From contig NZ_CP083455.1 in assembly GCF_020229735.1 (NCBI RefSeq), positions 1 through 30,000 of the forward strand: a stretch of 30,000 nt of DNA, in the 5' to 3' direction. This DNA comes from Deinococcus taeanensis (GTDB taxonomy: Bacteria > Deinococcota > Deinococci > Deinococcales > Deinococcaceae). The notes below the pieces were generated by a model. The model saw nothing but the letters and a program-made list of their open reading frames with translations. It ran no database searches and had not been told where the DNA came from. Positions 16,451 through 29,831 of this stretch are shown here, in pieces. Within the stretch, counting starts at the first letter, position 1. Each line of letters begins with the position of its first letter. The position numbers and the translations under genes are program-made.

Positions 16451-16456
16451 TACACT
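16451..16456 (+). promoter_or_regulatory. -10 box of the thiamine operon
   Basis: TACACT precedes the TPP aptamer. Transcription would start near 16463, right at the first aptamer stem. The -35 region (around 16428-16433) has no good match. Confidence 0.5.
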
Positions 16457-16463
16457 CCAGGCA

Positions 16464-19205
<2,742 letters not shown>

Positions 19206-19209
<4 letters not shown>

Positions 19210-19415
19210 GCGCCCCCACGCTCAGCGTGAACGGCGAGCTGCACCCTCTGCGGCCAGGCCTGACCCTGCTGACCCTGCTGCGCGACCTGGGCGTCGACCC
19301 GGCGCGCGTGGCGGTCGCCGTGAACAACGACTTCTACCCCGGCGCGCGCGTGCCGGACCGCAGCCTGGAGGACCACGATGTCATTGAAATTGTCCGCATC
19401 ATCGGCGGAGGCTGA
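19206..19415 (+). CDS. thiS: Sulfur carrier protein ThiS
   Basis: 69 residues with a ubiquitin-like beta-grasp fold. It ends in IIGGG, so the Gly-Gly C-terminus needed for adenylation and thiocarboxylate formation is intact. Core [23 protein letters not shown] and the middle [15 protein letters not shown] fit the family. ThiS donates sulfur to the thiazole made by ThiG. The enzyme that adenylates it, ThiF, is not in the window. The start is GTG 19206, inside the thiE stop. Confidence 0.95.
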
Positions 19416-19416
19416 C

Positions 19417-20217
19417 ATGCCCGCCGACCCGTTGACGCTGGGCGGCCGGACCTTCACGTCACGGCTGATGACCGGCACCGGCAAGTACACCGATTTCGGC
19501 GTGATGCGTGAAGTCATCGCCGCGAGTGGCGCGCAGATCGTGACCGTCGCCATCCGGCGCGTGGAACTGAACGCCCCCGGCCACAGCGGCCTGCTCGACG
19601 CCCTGAACTGGGACGCCCTGCAGCTCCTGCCGAACACGGCCGGGTGCCGGACGGCCGACGAGGCGCTGCGCGTGGCCCGCCTGGCGCGCGCCGCGACCGG
19701 CGTGTCCTGGATCAAGCTGGAGGTCATTCCGGACGCCCGGTACCTGCTGCCCGACCCGGTGGGCACCCTGCGCGCCGCCGAGGCCCTGGCCGCGGACGGT
19801 TTCACGGTGCTGCCGTACGTGCAGGCGGACGCCGTGCTCGCACGCGCGCTCGAAGCTGCGGGCTGCGCGGCCGTGATGCCGTTGGCCAGCCCGATCGGGT
19901 CCGGCCGGGGCCTGCGCGCTCCGGAACTGCTGCGGACGGTGCTGGACGGCGCGCGCGTGCCGGTCGTGGTGGACGCGGGCCTGGGCGTGCCCAGCGACGC
20001 GGCGCAGGCGCTGGAACTCGGCGCGGACGCCGTGCTCGTGAACACCGCCCTGGCCGAAGCCCGCGATCCGGTCGGGATGGCCCGGGCGTTCGCGCTGGGC
20101 GTGCAGGCGGGGCGCGCGGCCTTCCTGGCGGGCCGCATGGCGCCGCGGGCGCACGCCAGTCCCAGCAGTCCCGTCTCCGGGGTGGTGGCCCTGCCCGACC
20201 CGGAGGTGCCCGTGTGA
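19417..20217 (+). CDS. thiG: Thiazole synthase
   Basis: 266 residues. ThiG builds thiazole phosphate from deoxyxylulose 5-phosphate, ThiS thiocarboxylate and dehydroglycine. Lys100 in [11 protein letters not shown] forms the Schiff base with the sugar phosphate; [20 protein letters not shown] (70-89), [15 protein letters not shown] and [14 protein letters not shown] are standard family blocks. The ATG at 19417 has GGAGG 6 nt upstream. An in-frame ATG at 19378 overlaps thiS and lacks a ribosome binding site, so I prefer 19417. It is the only junction in the operon with a gap after thiS (1 nt) in place of an overlap. Confidence 0.96.
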   Translation: MPADPLTLGGRTFTSRLMTGTGKYTDFGVMREVIAASGAQIVTVAIRRVELNAPGHSGLLDALNWDALQLLPNTAGCRTADEALRVARLARAATGVSWIKLEVIPDARYLLPDPVGTLRAAEALAADGFTVLPYVQADAVLARALEAAGCAAVMPLASPIGSGRGLRAPELLRTVLDGARVPVVVDAGLGVPSDAAQALELGADAVLVNTALAEARDPVGMARAFALGVQAGRAAFLAGRMAPRAHASPSSPVSGVVALPDPEVPV

Positions 20218-21128
20218 ACCGCACGTGGGAGGTCGTCGTGGTGGGCGGCGGCCTGATCGGCGCGCTCGTGGCGTTCACGCTGCGCCGCGCCGGCGCCCGT
20301 GTGCTGGTGCTCGACGCAGACCGGCCGGGCGCCGCGTGGCGGGCCGCGGCGGGGCTGCTCAGCCCGGACGGTGAGCGGCTGGCCGGCACGCCCCTGCAGG
20401 CCGACGCCCTGGACGGCCTGCGCCGCTGGCCCGCGCTCGCCGCGGACCTGGAACGCGGGAGTGGAGCGTCGGTTCACCTGCGTTCCGGCGTGCGGCGCCT
20501 GCAGCGTGGCGGCGGCGCGCAGGTCACGCCAGGGGAGGGGACCCTGCACCCGCCGTCCGTGGTGCGCGCCGCCCGGCAGGGGCTGGAAGTCGTGCCTGCG
20601 CGCGTGTACGGCCTGCGCCCTGAACGCGGCTCGGTGCGCGTGCAGGCAGACACCGGCGAGTGGCGCGCCGCGCAGGTGGTCCTGGCGGCCGGCGTGTGGA
20701 GCGCGGCGTTCGGCGTGGCGGTGCAGCCGCAGCAGGGGCAGGCGCTCCTGCTGCGGCACGCCGGCCCGCTGGAGGCGGTGTTCGGTCCGTCCGGGCGGGG
20801 TTTCGCCCGGTACGCCCTGTCCCGCCCGGACGGGCTGTACGTGGGGGCCACCGCCCGCGCCACCTGGGCGGCCGACCCAGACCGGCAGGCGGCGCGCTGG
20901 CTGCGCGGCGCCACGCAGCAGCTGGTGCCGGGGGCCGCGCAGGCGCCGCTCGCCGCGCACCTTGTGGGTCTGCGCCCCGTCACGCCGGACGGTCTGCCCC
21001 GGGTCGGACCGCACCCCGCGCTGCCTGGCGTGACGGTCGCTGCCGGGCACGGGCGGCACGGGGCGCTGCTGGCCCCGGTCACGGCGGCACGCGTCCTGTC
21101 GCTCGTTCAGGCGCAGGTGAGCTCGTGA
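20214..21128 (+). CDS. thiO: Glycine oxidase ThiO
   Basis: 304 residues, somewhat shorter than the usual 350-370. ThiO is a FAD oxidase that turns glycine into the iminoacetate used by ThiG; it is the oxygen-dependent alternative to the radical enzyme ThiH. The FAD-binding start [20 protein letters not shown] and [20 protein letters not shown] are clear, and [17 protein letters not shown] plus [14 protein letters not shown] form the C-terminal FAD contact. The part between residues 75 and 130 is compact, which explains the length. The start is GTG 20214 in the thiG stop. The choice of ThiO fits an aerobe. Confidence 0.93.
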   Translation: MNRTWEVVVVGGGLIGALVAFTLRRAGARVLVLDADRPGAAWRAAAGLLSPDGERLAGTPLQADALDGLRRWPALAADLERGSGASVHLRSGVRRLQRGGGAQVTPGEGTLHPPSVVRAARQGLEVVPARVYGLRPERGSVRVQADTGEWRAAQVVLAAGVWSAAFGVAVQPQQGQALLLRHAGPLEAVFGPSGRGFARYALSRPDGLYVGATARATWAADPDRQAARWLRGATQQLVPGAAQAPLAAHLVGLRPVTPDGLPRVGPHPALPGVTVAAGHGRHGALLAPVTAARVLSLVQAQVSS

Positions 21129-21889
21129 GCGTTCCGGTGGCCCTGAGCGTCGCCGGGTCGGACTCCGGGGGCGGCGCGGGCATCCAGGCGGACCTGAAGA
21201 CCTTTGAGGCGCACGGCGTGTACGGCGCGAGTGTTCTGACGGTGATTACCGCGCAGAACACCCGCGGTGTGCAGGCGGTCCACACGCTGTCCCCGGCGCT
21301 GGTGGCGGCGCAGCTGCGCTCGGTGCTGGATGACTTTCCGGTGGCGGCCGTGAAGACAGGCGCGCTGGGCAGCCCCGGCGTGATCCGCGCGGTGGCGCAG
21401 GCGCTGCGCGGCACGCGCCTGCCCCTGATCGTGGATCCGGTGATGCTCGCCAAGAGCGGCGACGCGCTGCTGGAGCCCGAGGCGCTGGACGTTCTGATTC
21501 ACGACCTGTTGCCCCTGGCGACGCTCGTGACGCCGAACGTGCCGGAGTGGGCGGCGCTGCGCGCGGCGGGCGCGCCGGAGCACCTGCCGCTGCTGCTCAA
21601 GGGCGGGCACGCGCCGGGCGATACGGTCACGGACGAACTGCGCGCGGGGTCCCATCAGTTCACCCTGGCCGCGCCCCGGCAGAAGACGCGGCATACGCAC
21701 GGCACCGGCTGCACCCTTTCGGCGGCAATCACGGCGAACCTGGCGCGCGGGCGGGCGCTGCCGGACGCGGTGCGCGCCGCGCATGGGTACCTGCAGGCGG
21801 CGCTGCGTCACGCACCGGGTCTGGGTGCGGGGCACGGCCCGCTCGGGCACCGGGCGGCCGCAGCGGCGGGGCAGACCGCAGAACGCTGA
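21125..21889 (+). CDS. thiD: Hydroxymethylpyrimidine/phosphomethylpyrimidine kinase
   Basis: 254 residues of the ribokinase fold. ThiD phosphorylates HMP and HMP-P to HMP-PP, the co-substrate of ThiE. Substrate motif [20 protein letters not shown] lies at 7-26, and the catalytic Cys at 196 in [12 protein letters not shown], where the anion hole GTGC is seen. [15 protein letters not shown] and VTPNVPEW complete the pattern. The start is GTG 21125 in the thiO stop. A perfect hairpin follows 8 bp after the stop. The last 20 residues are Gly/Ala-rich. Confidence 0.96.
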   Translation: MSVPVALSVAGSDSGGGAGIQADLKTFEAHGVYGASVLTVITAQNTRGVQAVHTLSPALVAAQLRSVLDDFPVAAVKTGALGSPGVIRAVAQALRGTRLPLIVDPVMLAKSGDALLEPEALDVLIHDLLPLATLVTPNVPEWAALRAAGAPEHLPLLLKGGHAPGDTVTDELRAGSHQFTLAAPRQKTRHTHGTGCTLSAAITANLARGRALPDAVRAAHGYLQAALRHAPGLGAGHGPLGHRAAAAAGQTAER

Positions 21890-21897
21890 GTGCCTGT

Positions 21898-21945
21898 AAC
21901 GGCACCGGCACTCCACCCGGCAGAGGTGCGGGGGCCGGTGCCGTT
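21898..21945 (+). terminator. Terminator-like hairpin after thiD
   Basis: AACGGCACCGGC (21898-21909) pairs perfectly with GCCGGTGCCGTT (21934-21945) over 12 bp, with a 24-nt loop. There is only a short CTGTC tail, so the terminator may need Rho. Confidence 0.65.
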
Positions 21946-21994
21946 CTGTCCGTGGGCGAGTGCGGGGGCCGCCTGCAACCCACACCACACCCTG

Positions 21995-22010
21995 CCTAAC
22001 GCTCGTTAGG
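21995..22010. promoter_or_regulatory. PaaR-type operator of the phenylacetate operon
   Basis: CCTAACGCTCGTTAGG is a 7-bp inverted repeat with a 2-bp centre. It fits the pattern CNAACG-N2-CGTTNG, which I recall as the site of PaaR, the TetR-family phenylacetyl-CoA-responsive repressor of Thermus. It touches the -10 box (22011-22016), so a bound repressor would block polymerase. Confidence 0.8.
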
Positions 22011-22016
22011 TACACT
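22011..22016 (+). promoter_or_regulatory. -10 box of the paa operon
   Basis: TACACT directly follows the operator. Transcription would start near 22023, giving a 24-nt leader with GGAGG 8 nt before the paaA ATG. The -35 region is poor. Confidence 0.6.
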
Positions 22017-22046
22017 GGGGCAAGCTCACCCCTGGAGGTTGCCCCC

Positions 22047-23021
<975 letters not shown>

Positions 23022-23088
23022 CAGCCAGCCCGGGATCGTCCGCGGCGCGGGCACGCCGGGCCTCAGGCCCTCTCCTCAAGGAACAGTC

Positions 23089-23739
23089 ATGACCCAACCT
23101 CATTCCACCGATACCCAGTGGCCCCGCTGGGAGGTCTTCAAGCAGGACGCCCCGAACCGCCCCCACCAGGCGGTCGGCAGTGTGCACGCCGGCGACGCCC
23201 GGCACGCCCTGGTGACCGCCCGGAACGTGTTCGTGCGCCGCCCCGCCGCCGTGAGCCTCTGGTGCGTGCTTGAAACGGACCTCCTGACCGCCACCCCCGA
23301 AGAACTCAGCCGGACGCCCACGCTGCTCGACACGCCCGGTGAGGGGGGCCTGTACCACGTGGGCCTGAAACGCACGAACAAACGCAGCATGACCTTCGTG
23401 GACCTCAGCGGCACCGTGCACGCGGCCGGTCCCGGCGACGCCCTGCGGCAGGCCAGCACGCTGCACCCGGACGTTCTCGCCTGGATGGTCTTCCCGGACG
23501 CTGCGGCCGTCCGCACCGACGAGGACCCCGGCACCGTCGAGAGCTGGTTCGCTCCGGCGAAAGACAAAACGTACAAGCAGCAGCAGTACTACGGCGTGAT
23601 CGGCCGGCATGTCGGCGAACTGAAACGCGCTGGCCTGATGCCCGGGCGCGCCGCTGGCACGGACGACACCGGCACGGGCGACACCGACATGGGCGACACC
23701 GGCAGCCGCACGCCCAGAACCAGCGAGGACCACGCATGA
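23089..23739 (+). CDS. paaB: Phenylacetyl-CoA epoxidase subunit PaaB, duplicated, with a repeat-rich tail
   Basis: 216 residues, more than twice the 95 of E. coli PaaB. Residues 10-70 are a standard PaaB domain: [40 protein letters not shown]. Residues about 87-160 ([36 protein letters not shown]) look like a second, diverged copy of the same pattern. The end, [19 protein letters not shown], is conserved in long PaaB forms. Residues 190-216 are a low-complexity Gly/Asp/Thr tail encoded by three 15-bp repeats. PaaB holds the dimer of the PaaAC catalytic pair together in the complex. ATG 23089 has AAGGA 6 nt upstream. The stop overlaps paaC (ATGA). Confidence 0.9.
   Translation: MTQPHSTDTQWPRWEVFKQDAPNRPHQAVGSVHAGDARHALVTARNVFVRRPAAVSLWCVLETDLLTATPEELSRTPTLLDTPGEGGLYHVGLKRTNKRSMTFVDLSGTVHAAGPGDALRQASTLHPDVLAWMVFPDAAAVRTDEDPGTVESWFAPAKDKTYKQQQYYGVIGRHVGELKRAGLMPGRAAGTDDTGTGDTDMGDTGSRTPRTSEDHA
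23662..23706 (+). repeat. Three tandem 15-bp repeats in the paaB 3' end
   Basis: Units at 23662-23676, 23677-23691 and 23692-23706 follow the pattern G(G/A)CGACACCG(G/A)CA(C/T/G)(G/C). They encode [10 protein letters not shown] and GDTGS. The unit is a multiple of three, so copy-number change would keep the frame. Confidence 0.85.
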
Positions 23740-24512
23740 CCACCGCCCTGACCCTCACGGCCGCCCACACGCAGGCCCTGATCCGCCGCCTCACGGCCCT
23801 CGCCGACGACGAGATCCTGATCGCTCACCGGGGCGGCGAATGGACCGGGCACGCCCCCATCCTGGAAGAGGACATCGCCCTGGCGAACATCGCGCAGGAC
23901 GAACTCGGCCACGCCGGCCTGTACCTGGGCCTGCGCGCCGAACTGGACGGCAGTGACCCCGACCGCCTCGCGTTCTTCCGGACGGCCGACGAGTACACGA
24001 ACACCCGCCTCACGGAACTTCCCAGAGGGGACTGGGCCTTCACGATGATCCGGCAGTTCCTGTACGACACCTTCGAGGCCCTGTGGCTCGAAGCCGCCAC
24101 CCGCAGCACGTACGCCCCTCTGGCCGCCATCGCCGCCAAAGCCGTGCGTGAGGAGAAATTTCACGTGCAGCACACCGCCCTGTGGGCCGAGCGCCTCGCG
24201 CTGGGCACCCCGGAGAGCGAACGTCGCACCCGGGCGGCCCTGAACGACCTCTGGCCGTACGCGGCGCAGCTGTTCCAGCCGGTCGACGGTGAGGAGGCGC
24301 TCGTCGCGGCGGGCGTCCTGCCTGACCTGTCCGCCGTGCGCGCCCGCTGGACCGACCTCGTGACCGCCCACCTGAGTGGCACGTGCGGTCTCACCCTGCC
24401 CGGCACGCCCGCCGACCCCGCCCCCCGCAGCGTACACACCGGGCACCTCGCGCCGCTGCTTGCCGAAATGCAGAGCGTCGCGCGGGCCCACCCGGACGCG
24501 GAGCTCTGGTAG
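23736..24512 (+). CDS. paaC: Phenylacetyl-CoA epoxidase structural subunit PaaC
   Basis: 258 residues, usual for PaaC. It is a ferritin-like paralogue of PaaA that forms a heterodimer with it and lacks the catalytic diiron site. Typical blocks are [36 protein letters not shown] and [19 protein letters not shown]. The region [20 protein letters not shown] matches the C-terminal part. The start ATG 23736 overlaps the paaB stop by ATGA, so the two are coupled. paaD starts 4 bp after its stop. Confidence 0.95.
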   Translation: MTTALTLTAAHTQALIRRLTALADDEILIAHRGGEWTGHAPILEEDIALANIAQDELGHAGLYLGLRAELDGSDPDRLAFFRTADEYTNTRLTELPRGDWAFTMIRQFLYDTFEALWLEAATRSTYAPLAAIAAKAVREEKFHVQHTALWAERLALGTPESERRTRAALNDLWPYAAQLFQPVDGEEALVAAGVLPDLSAVRARWTDLVTAHLSGTCGLTLPGTPADPAPRSVHTGHLAPLLAEMQSVARAHPDAELW

Positions 24513-24516
24513 CCCG

Positions 24517-25008
24517 GTGACCGCCGCCCTCACCCCCGGCGCGGTCTGGCAGGCCCTGGCGCGCGTGCCCGACCCGGAGATTCCCGTGGTCAGCATCACC
24601 GACATGGGCATGGTGCGGGACGTGCAGGTCCAGGGTGACCGGGTCAGCGTGACGTTCACCCCCACCTTCAGCGGCTGCCCCGCGCTGCACGTGATCCGTG
24701 CCAGCATCGAGCAGGCGGTGCGCGACCTGGGCGTGCAGGACGTGACTGTGCACAGCACCCTCACGCCCCCCTGGACCACCGACTGGATCAACGAGGACGC
24801 CCGCGACCGCCTGCGCGAGTACGGCATCGCGCCGCCCGCGCCGACCGGCGACGGGCCGCTGATTCAGCTGGTGGCGGAACCCACCCGCTGCCCCCGCTGC
24901 GGCTCGCTGAATGTCCGCATGACCGGCAGTTTCGGCTCCACGCTCTGCAAACGCCTGTACGTCTGTGACAGCTGCCGCGAGCCGTTCGAAGGCTTCAAAA
25001 GCGTGTGA
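24517..25008 (+). CDS. paaD: PaaD, MIP18/DUF59 protein for epoxidase iron-sulfur or maturation function
   Basis: 163 residues, usual for PaaD. Residues 5-90 are a MIP18/DUF59 domain: [40 protein letters not shown]. The family serves iron-sulfur cluster delivery, and PaaD is needed for epoxidase function though it is not part of the catalytic core. Near the C-terminus are two zinc-ribbon-type Cys pairs, CPRCGS and CDSC, 24 residues apart. The start is GTG 24517, 4 bp after paaC; the open frame further upstream overlaps paaC and is not needed. The next gene in enteric clusters, paaE, is absent; 226 bp separate paaD from paaZ and show no gene. Confidence 0.93.
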   Translation: MTAALTPGAVWQALARVPDPEIPVVSITDMGMVRDVQVQGDRVSVTFTPTFSGCPALHVIRASIEQAVRDLGVQDVTVHSTLTPPWTTDWINEDARDRLREYGIAPPAPTGDGPLIQLVAEPTRCPRCGSLNVRMTGSFGSTLCKRLYVCDSCREPFEGFKSV

Positions 25009-25234
25009 CCGGCCGGGCCGCGCCGCCAGAAGGTCCGCGGGCGCACCCTCCGGGCCGCGTGACGGCTGGCCCAGAGGTCCGTTTCAAGCGTTCACGCTGG
25101 CCTGGGAGCGCCACGTGGTCCGGCCGCTGACCCTCCACTCCGCCCGGTCTGTGGGCCAACAGCGGGGGTGCCACGGTGCGCCCTGCGCTGCGCAACCCCC
25201 ATCCACTCCTTTCCTCCACGAATGAGGTTCATCC

Positions 25235-27328
25235 ATGACTGTCTCCACTGAACTCCTGCGCCCCGCGTCCTACGTGTACGGCACCTGGCACGCCAACCCG
25301 GACGGTCAGACCCTGCTGGACGCCGTGTACGGCCGCCCGGTCGCCGTGATCTCCTCTGAAGGCGTGGATTTCGCCCAGGCGCTGGCCTACGGACGTGAGC
25401 GGGGCGCCGCGCTGCGCCGCACGACCTTCCATGAGCGGGCCCGGATGCTCAAGGCGCTGGGGGCCTACCTGATGGACCGCAAGGAAACCTATTACGCCCT
25501 GAGCGCCCTGACCGGCGCGACCCGCCGGGATTCCTGGGTGGACATCGAGGGCGGGATCGGCACACTGTTCAGCTACGCCAGCATGGCCCGGCGTGACCTG
25601 CCGGACGAACGCTTCTGGCCGGACGGCCGCCTGGAACGCCTGGGCCGCGAGGGCACCTTCGTGGGGCGTCACCTGCTGGTGCCGCGCGAGGGCGTGGCCG
25701 TGCAGATCAACGCTTTTAACTTTCCCGTGTGGGGCATGCTGGAGAAACTGGCGCCGTCATTCATTGCGGGCATGCCCAGCCTCGTGAAGCCCGCGCCGCA
25801 GACGGCGTACCTGACCGAGCGCGTGGTGCGGGACATCATCACCTCGGGGCTGCTGCCCGAGGGCGCGCTGCAACTCGTGACCGGCGAACCGGGGACACTC
25901 CTCGACCACCTGGAGGAGCAGGACGTGGTGGCTTTCACCGGTTCGGCCGCCACAGCGGCGAAGTTGCGGGTGCATCCGAACCTCGTGGCGCGGAACGTGC
26001 CGTTCAACACCGAGGCGGACAGCCTGAATGCGTCCGTGCTGGGCCTCAGCGTCCGCCCGGAGGACCCGGAGTTCGCTCTGTTCGTGCGCGAGGTCGCCCG
26101 TGAGATGACCGGGAAGGCCGGGCAGAAGTGCACCGCGATCCGCCGTGCCCTGGTGCCGTCATCTCTGGTAGAAGCCGTCACGGACGCCCTGCGACGTGAG
26201 CTGGCGAAGGTCACGCTGGGCGACCCGGCGCGTGACGACGTGCGTATGGGCGCCCTGGTCAGCGTGGAGCAGCGCGGGCGGGTGCAGGAGACCCTGCGGC
26301 AGCTGCAGACCGAGGCGCGCGTGGTCATCAGCGGTGAGGCAACCCTGCTGGGCGGTGACCGCGAGAAGGGCGCGTTCCTGGACCCCACGGTCCTGCTCTG
26401 CGAGTCCCCCCTGAGCGCCAGGGGACCTCACGAGCTGGAGGCGTTCGGGCCGGTGGCGACGCTGCTGCCGTACGACTCCCTGGACGACGCTGTGCACCTC
26501 ACGAAACTGGGAAGGGGGTCCCTGGCAGGCAGTATCGTCACGCACGACCGGAACGAGGCGACGGAACTGGTTCTGGGCATGGCAAGCACGCACGGCCGCC
26601 TGCTGGTCCTGAACCGCGACAACGCCAGGGAGAACACCGGGCACGGTTCACCGCTGCCTCAGCTGAACCACGGCGGGCCGGGCCGCGCGGGCGGCGGGTC
26701 GGAACTGGGCGGGCTCTCGGCAGTGCGCCACCACATGAACCGCGTGGCGGTGCAGGCCGACCCGACCACCCTCATGGCCGTCACCCGGGAATTCGTCCCG
26801 GGCGCACAGGTGACGGAGGATGTGGTGCACCCCTTCCGGAAGTCCTTCGACGAGATTCAGGTGGGCGACAGTCTGCTCACGCACCGCCGCACGGTGACCG
26901 AGGCGGACATCGTGAACTTCGCGGGCCTCACCGGAGATCACTTCTACGCGCACGTGGATGAAATCGGCGCCCGGGACGGAATTTTCGGCAGACGGGTCGC
27001 CCACGGGTACTTCCTGATCTCGGCGGCGGCCGGGCAGTTCGTGTCGCCTGCGCCGGGGCCGGTTCTGGCGAACTACGGCCTGGAGAACCTGCGCTTCATT
27101 GAGCCGGTGGGTATCGGCGACACGATCCGCACGCGTCTGACCTGCAAACGCAGGATTCGTAAGGACCTGCGGCCCGGCGAGACCCGCCCGACCGGCGTGG
27201 TCGAGTGGCGCAGTGAGATCACCAATCAGGACGGCGTGCTGGTCGCCACGTACGACATCCTGACGCTGGTAGAGCGTGCCCGGGACGCCTTCGACCCCCC
27301 CCTCGAGGCCGGGGCCGCCCAGGCCTGA
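25235..27328 (+). CDS. paaZ: Bifunctional oxepin-CoA hydrolase / 3-oxo-5,6-dehydrosuberyl-CoA semialdehyde dehydrogenase PaaZ
   Basis: 697 residues, the full two-domain length. Residues 1-520 are an aldehyde dehydrogenase with Glu260 in NTEADSLN and nucleophile Cys299 in [27 protein letters not shown] is the classical NAD(P)+ region. Residues 540-680 are a MaoC-type (R)-hydratase with the Asp568-His569 pair in [20 protein letters not shown] and [15 protein letters not shown]. It opens the oxepin-CoA ring by the hydratase and oxidises the aldehyde. The ATG at 25235 has GAGG 9 nt upstream. The gap of 226 bp after paaD shows no clear promoter or operator. Two strong hairpins follow its stop. Confidence 0.95.
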   Translation: MTVSTELLRPASYVYGTWHANPDGQTLLDAVYGRPVAVISSEGVDFAQALAYGRERGAALRRTTFHERARMLKALGAYLMDRKETYYALSALTGATRRDSWVDIEGGIGTLFSYASMARRDLPDERFWPDGRLERLGREGTFVGRHLLVPREGVAVQINAFNFPVWGMLEKLAPSFIAGMPSLVKPAPQTAYLTERVVRDIITSGLLPEGALQLVTGEPGTLLDHLEEQDVVAFTGSAATAAKLRVHPNLVARNVPFNTEADSLNASVLGLSVRPEDPEFALFVREVAREMTGKAGQKCTAIRRALVPSSLVEAVTDALRRELAKVTLGDPARDDVRMGALVSVEQRGRVQETLRQLQTEARVVISGEATLLGGDREKGAFLDPTVLLCESPLSARGPHELEAFGPVATLLPYDSLDDAVHLTKLGRGSLAGSIVTHDRNEATELVLGMASTHGRLLVLNRDNARENTGHGSPLPQLNHGGPGRAGGGSELGGLSAVRHHMNRVAVQADPTTLMAVTREFVPGAQVTEDVVHPFRKSFDEIQVGDSLLTHRRTVTEADIVNFAGLTGDHFYAHVDEIGARDGIFGRRVAHGYFLISAAAGQFVSPAPGPVLANYGLENLRFIEPVGIGDTIRTRLTCKRRIRKDLRPGETRPTGVVEWRSEITNQDGVLVATYDILTLVERARDAFDPPLEAGAAQA

Positions 27329-27344
27329 GCCCCACAGCGCCGCA

Positions 27345-27407
27345 GGACCGGCCGGGGCATCCCCCGGCCGGTCCCATGCGGCAGGGTTCCCGGACGCTGC
27401 CGCATGG
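27345..27407 (+). terminator. Two tandem hairpins after paaZ
   Basis: Stem 1 is GGACCGGCCGGGG / CCCCGGCCGGTCC (27345-27357 with 27362-27374), a perfect 13-bp stem with loop CATC. Stem 2 is CCATGCGGCAG / CTGCCGCATGG (27374-27384 with 27397-27407), 11 bp with a 12-nt loop. Neither has a T-tract, so they may act as Rho-helped terminators or RNA-stabilising ends. Confidence 0.65.
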
Positions 27408-27560
27408 CACGTCAAGGAACCGTGAATCTGCCGTGCCTGACGGTCCCGGCCACACTGGTGTTACGGTGGCAGCCAAACGGTGGGCGTGCTGGACCGTGAG
27501 CGGTCAGGTGTGGCGGCGGGTGCCCACGCCGGGACAGGGGCCGCCTTGCAGGAGGAAAGC

Positions 27561-29822
27561 ATGAACTTCACGCAACTGTTGCGGTCCTTCTTCACCCCGG
27601 AGGCCTGTGCTCACCTGGGCCGCGCCGCAGGACTGGACAGCCTGGCCGCGCCGCAGGCCCTGGCTGAGACCCTCCCCCTGCTGCTTGAGGCCCTGGCGGA
27701 TCAGGCGGGCACGCCGTCAGGCGCCCACGTGGCCGGGGCGATCGCCAGTCTGCCTGCGTTCGAGAGCGTCGCGGCGGCCCTGAATGAACCCGGCAGCGCG
27801 GTAAACCTCCGCGAGGCGGGGACGCTGCTCGCCCCGGCGCTGCTGGGTGACCGGATGAACCACCTGACGGCCGACGTGGCGCAGCAGGCCGGGGTGACGC
27901 CCCCAGTGGCGGCCGACCTGCTGCACCTGACCCTGCCGCTCCTGCTCAGTCTGCTGGGCCGGCGTGGCGTGACCACCGACAACGTCGGCGCCGTTCTGGA
28001 AGAGCTGCGGGGGCTGACGCTGCCCCCCACAGCCACGGAAACGGCGGTCATGGTGCCGGGCCTGGACGCCGCGCCCACGCCGGAACTGCTGCCGTGGCTG
28101 CGGTCGCGGTTCAGTGGGCCGGACGCCGCGCTGATCGGCCTGGCCTCTGGATTCCCGGCCTCACAGGCCAGCCGGGCCACCGAGGCGGCCGTGCCGGTCC
28201 TGCTGCGCGCCATGGTGCAGCACGCCCGCATGGCTGGGGGCGCCCAGGAGCTGCTGAGCAGCAGTCACACCTTCCAGGACCTGACAGGCGACGACAGCCG
28301 CGTGAACTTGGCCTTCATCCGGGACCCGGCGGAAGCCGCGCGGATCGAAGGGCAGGGGCGGGGCCTGCTGGGCACGCTGTTCAGTTCCCTGGAGGCCGTG
28401 ACAGGCCGGCTGGGGTCTGCCCTGGGAACCAGTGGGGCCAACGCCGGGCGGCTGCTGGCGGTCGTGGCCCCCCTGCTGCTGGGGGCGCTGGGCACACGAG
28501 CCCGCGCCGCGCACCTGAGTGCCGAGGGGTTCCGTGACCTGCTCGGCACCCTGGACGGTCACCTGGGGGCGTTGCTGCCCGCCAGGCTGGGAGACCTCCT
28601 GGCACTGCTGAAGGCGCCGGGTGGTCCGGTGGCCGCGGTTCCCACGCCCGCCGCGCCTCCAGTGGACCCCGAAGCAATGGACTGGGAGGCCGTCCTGCCG
28701 GGCGAGGTGCCCGAGCCGGTCCCGACTGCCAGACCCGCGCGGCGCGGGGCTTTCCTATGGGCGCTGATCCCTGTGTTGCTGCTGCTGCTGGGAGGGTACT
28801 GGTGGGTGAACCGCCAGGCCCCGTCAGCTCCGGTCGTGAATTCGGCTGCTCCCGCGCCGGGCCTGACCGTCGCCGCGCCGCCCGCCGGCGCGACGCTGCC
28901 CGCCCGGTCTTTCCCCATGAGCGGTACTGGTCCGGCCGGCATAGCCCTGACGGTGCAGGACGAAAGCGGAGAGGTGGGCGCCACCACGGTGAGTGAGAAC
29001 AGCACCTGGACGCTGGAGGTGCCTTCACCCTCCGCTGGCACACACACGTACATCGTGAGCGCAGGGGAGGACCGCGCGGCCCTCACGGTGACCATTGCCG
29101 GAGAGGCGGGCAGCGCCTCAGACGACGGGGCGGCTCCAGAGGAGAGGGCGGTGGGCGCTCCGGCCGACACGGGCGAGCCCTTCACGGGGGTAACCGACAG
29201 TTCGGCTCCGGCAGCGGCTGGAGGCCCAACGAACACTGGAGTTCCTCAGGCAGACGCCCTCGGGACCGGCCCCATCACGGCAGTGTTTACTGTGGCCGCG
29301 CCGACCTCCGGGGCAAGTCTTCCAGCAGGTGGATTTACCTTGCGGGGCAGCGGGCCAGTCGGGCAGACGGCCGAACTCTTTGAGGATGACACAAGCCTCG
29401 GACGGCTCAGCGTCGGTGCAGACGGCCTCTGGACCTTCAACGTGCCCAGTCCCGCGGCAGGGCGGCACACCTACCGCATCCGGGACGCTGCCGGGACAGG
29501 GATGGGGCAGGTGCAGCTGAAGGTCTCTGCCTCAGGCGCACGAACAGCGAACTGCACCGAACCCTACACGCTCAGCATCACGAACGGCCAGACCGTCAGT
29601 GAGCCGTTCCGGTTCGGCGGAGCCGGGGAGGGACAGGGCTACACGGTGACGGTCCGGCGCGGAACGAGGGTGGTTGGTACGCGGGATGTTCCGCTGGATT
29701 CCACCTGTGGCTGGAGTTACCAGAGCCGGCCGGGCCCCGGCGCCATCACGTATGAGGTGCGTCCCCTCGGTGGCCGCGCGGCAACTCCCCTCAGCACCGT
29801 CAATCTCCGCGTTTCGGATTAA
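27561..29822 (+). CDS. DUF937 protein with one membrane span and Ig-like outer repeats
   Basis: 753 residues. Residues 1-155 and about 170-355 are two DUF937-type helical regions (VNLREAGTLLAPALLGDRMN, and GRLLAVVAPLLLGALGTRAR), a family of unknown function. A proline-rich linker leads to one membrane helix at 397-416 (AFLWALIPVLLLLLGGYWWV). Outside, residues 433-512 and 573-656 are two Ig-like beta domains sharing the pattern AAP-(P/T)-(A/S)-GA-(T/S)-LPA and TW-(T)-L/F-(E/N)-VPSPxAG-x-HTY. A Thr/Ser/Ala/Gly stretch of about 60 residues separates them. Residues 664-753 form a third domain with Cys665 and Cys716. The likely topology is DUF937 inside and the repeats outside, inferred from RPARR before the helix. 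ATG 27561 has AGGAGG 5 nt upstream. Confidence 0.85.
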   Translation: MNFTQLLRSFFTPEACAHLGRAAGLDSLAAPQALAETLPLLLEALADQAGTPSGAHVAGAIASLPAFESVAAALNEPGSAVNLREAGTLLAPALLGDRMNHLTADVAQQAGVTPPVAADLLHLTLPLLLSLLGRRGVTTDNVGAVLEELRGLTLPPTATETAVMVPGLDAAPTPELLPWLRSRFSGPDAALIGLASGFPASQASRATEAAVPVLLRAMVQHARMAGGAQELLSSSHTFQDLTGDDSRVNLAFIRDPAEAARIEGQGRGLLGTLFSSLEAVTGRLGSALGTSGANAGRLLAVVAPLLLGALGTRARAAHLSAEGFRDLLGTLDGHLGALLPARLGDLLALLKAPGGPVAAVPTPAAPPVDPEAMDWEAVLPGEVPEPVPTARPARRGAFLWALIPVLLLLLGGYWWVNRQAPSAPVVNSAAPAPGLTVAAPPAGATLPARSFPMSGTGPAGIALTVQDESGEVGATTVSENSTWTLEVPSPSAGTHTYIVSAGEDRAALTVTIAGEAGSASDDGAAPEERAVGAPADTGEPFTGVTDSSAPAAAGGPTNTGVPQADALGTGPITAVFTVAAPTSGASLPAGGFTLRGSGPVGQTAELFEDDTSLGRLSVGADGLWTFNVPSPAAGRHTYRIRDAAGTGMGQVQLKVSASGARTANCTEPYTLSITNGQTVSEPFRFGGAGEGQGYTVTVRRGTRVVGTRDVPLDSTCGWSYQSRPGPGAITYEVRPLGGRAATPLSTVNLRVSD

Positions 29823-29831
29823 GCCAGCTGG

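Noticed and set aside
19378..19416. Upstream ATG for thiG
   Set aside because: It lies within thiS without a ribosome binding site; ATG 19417 has one and gives the family length.
25009..25234. Second PaaR palindrome before paaZ
   Set aside because: No CNAACG-N2-CGTTNG sequence is present in this gap.
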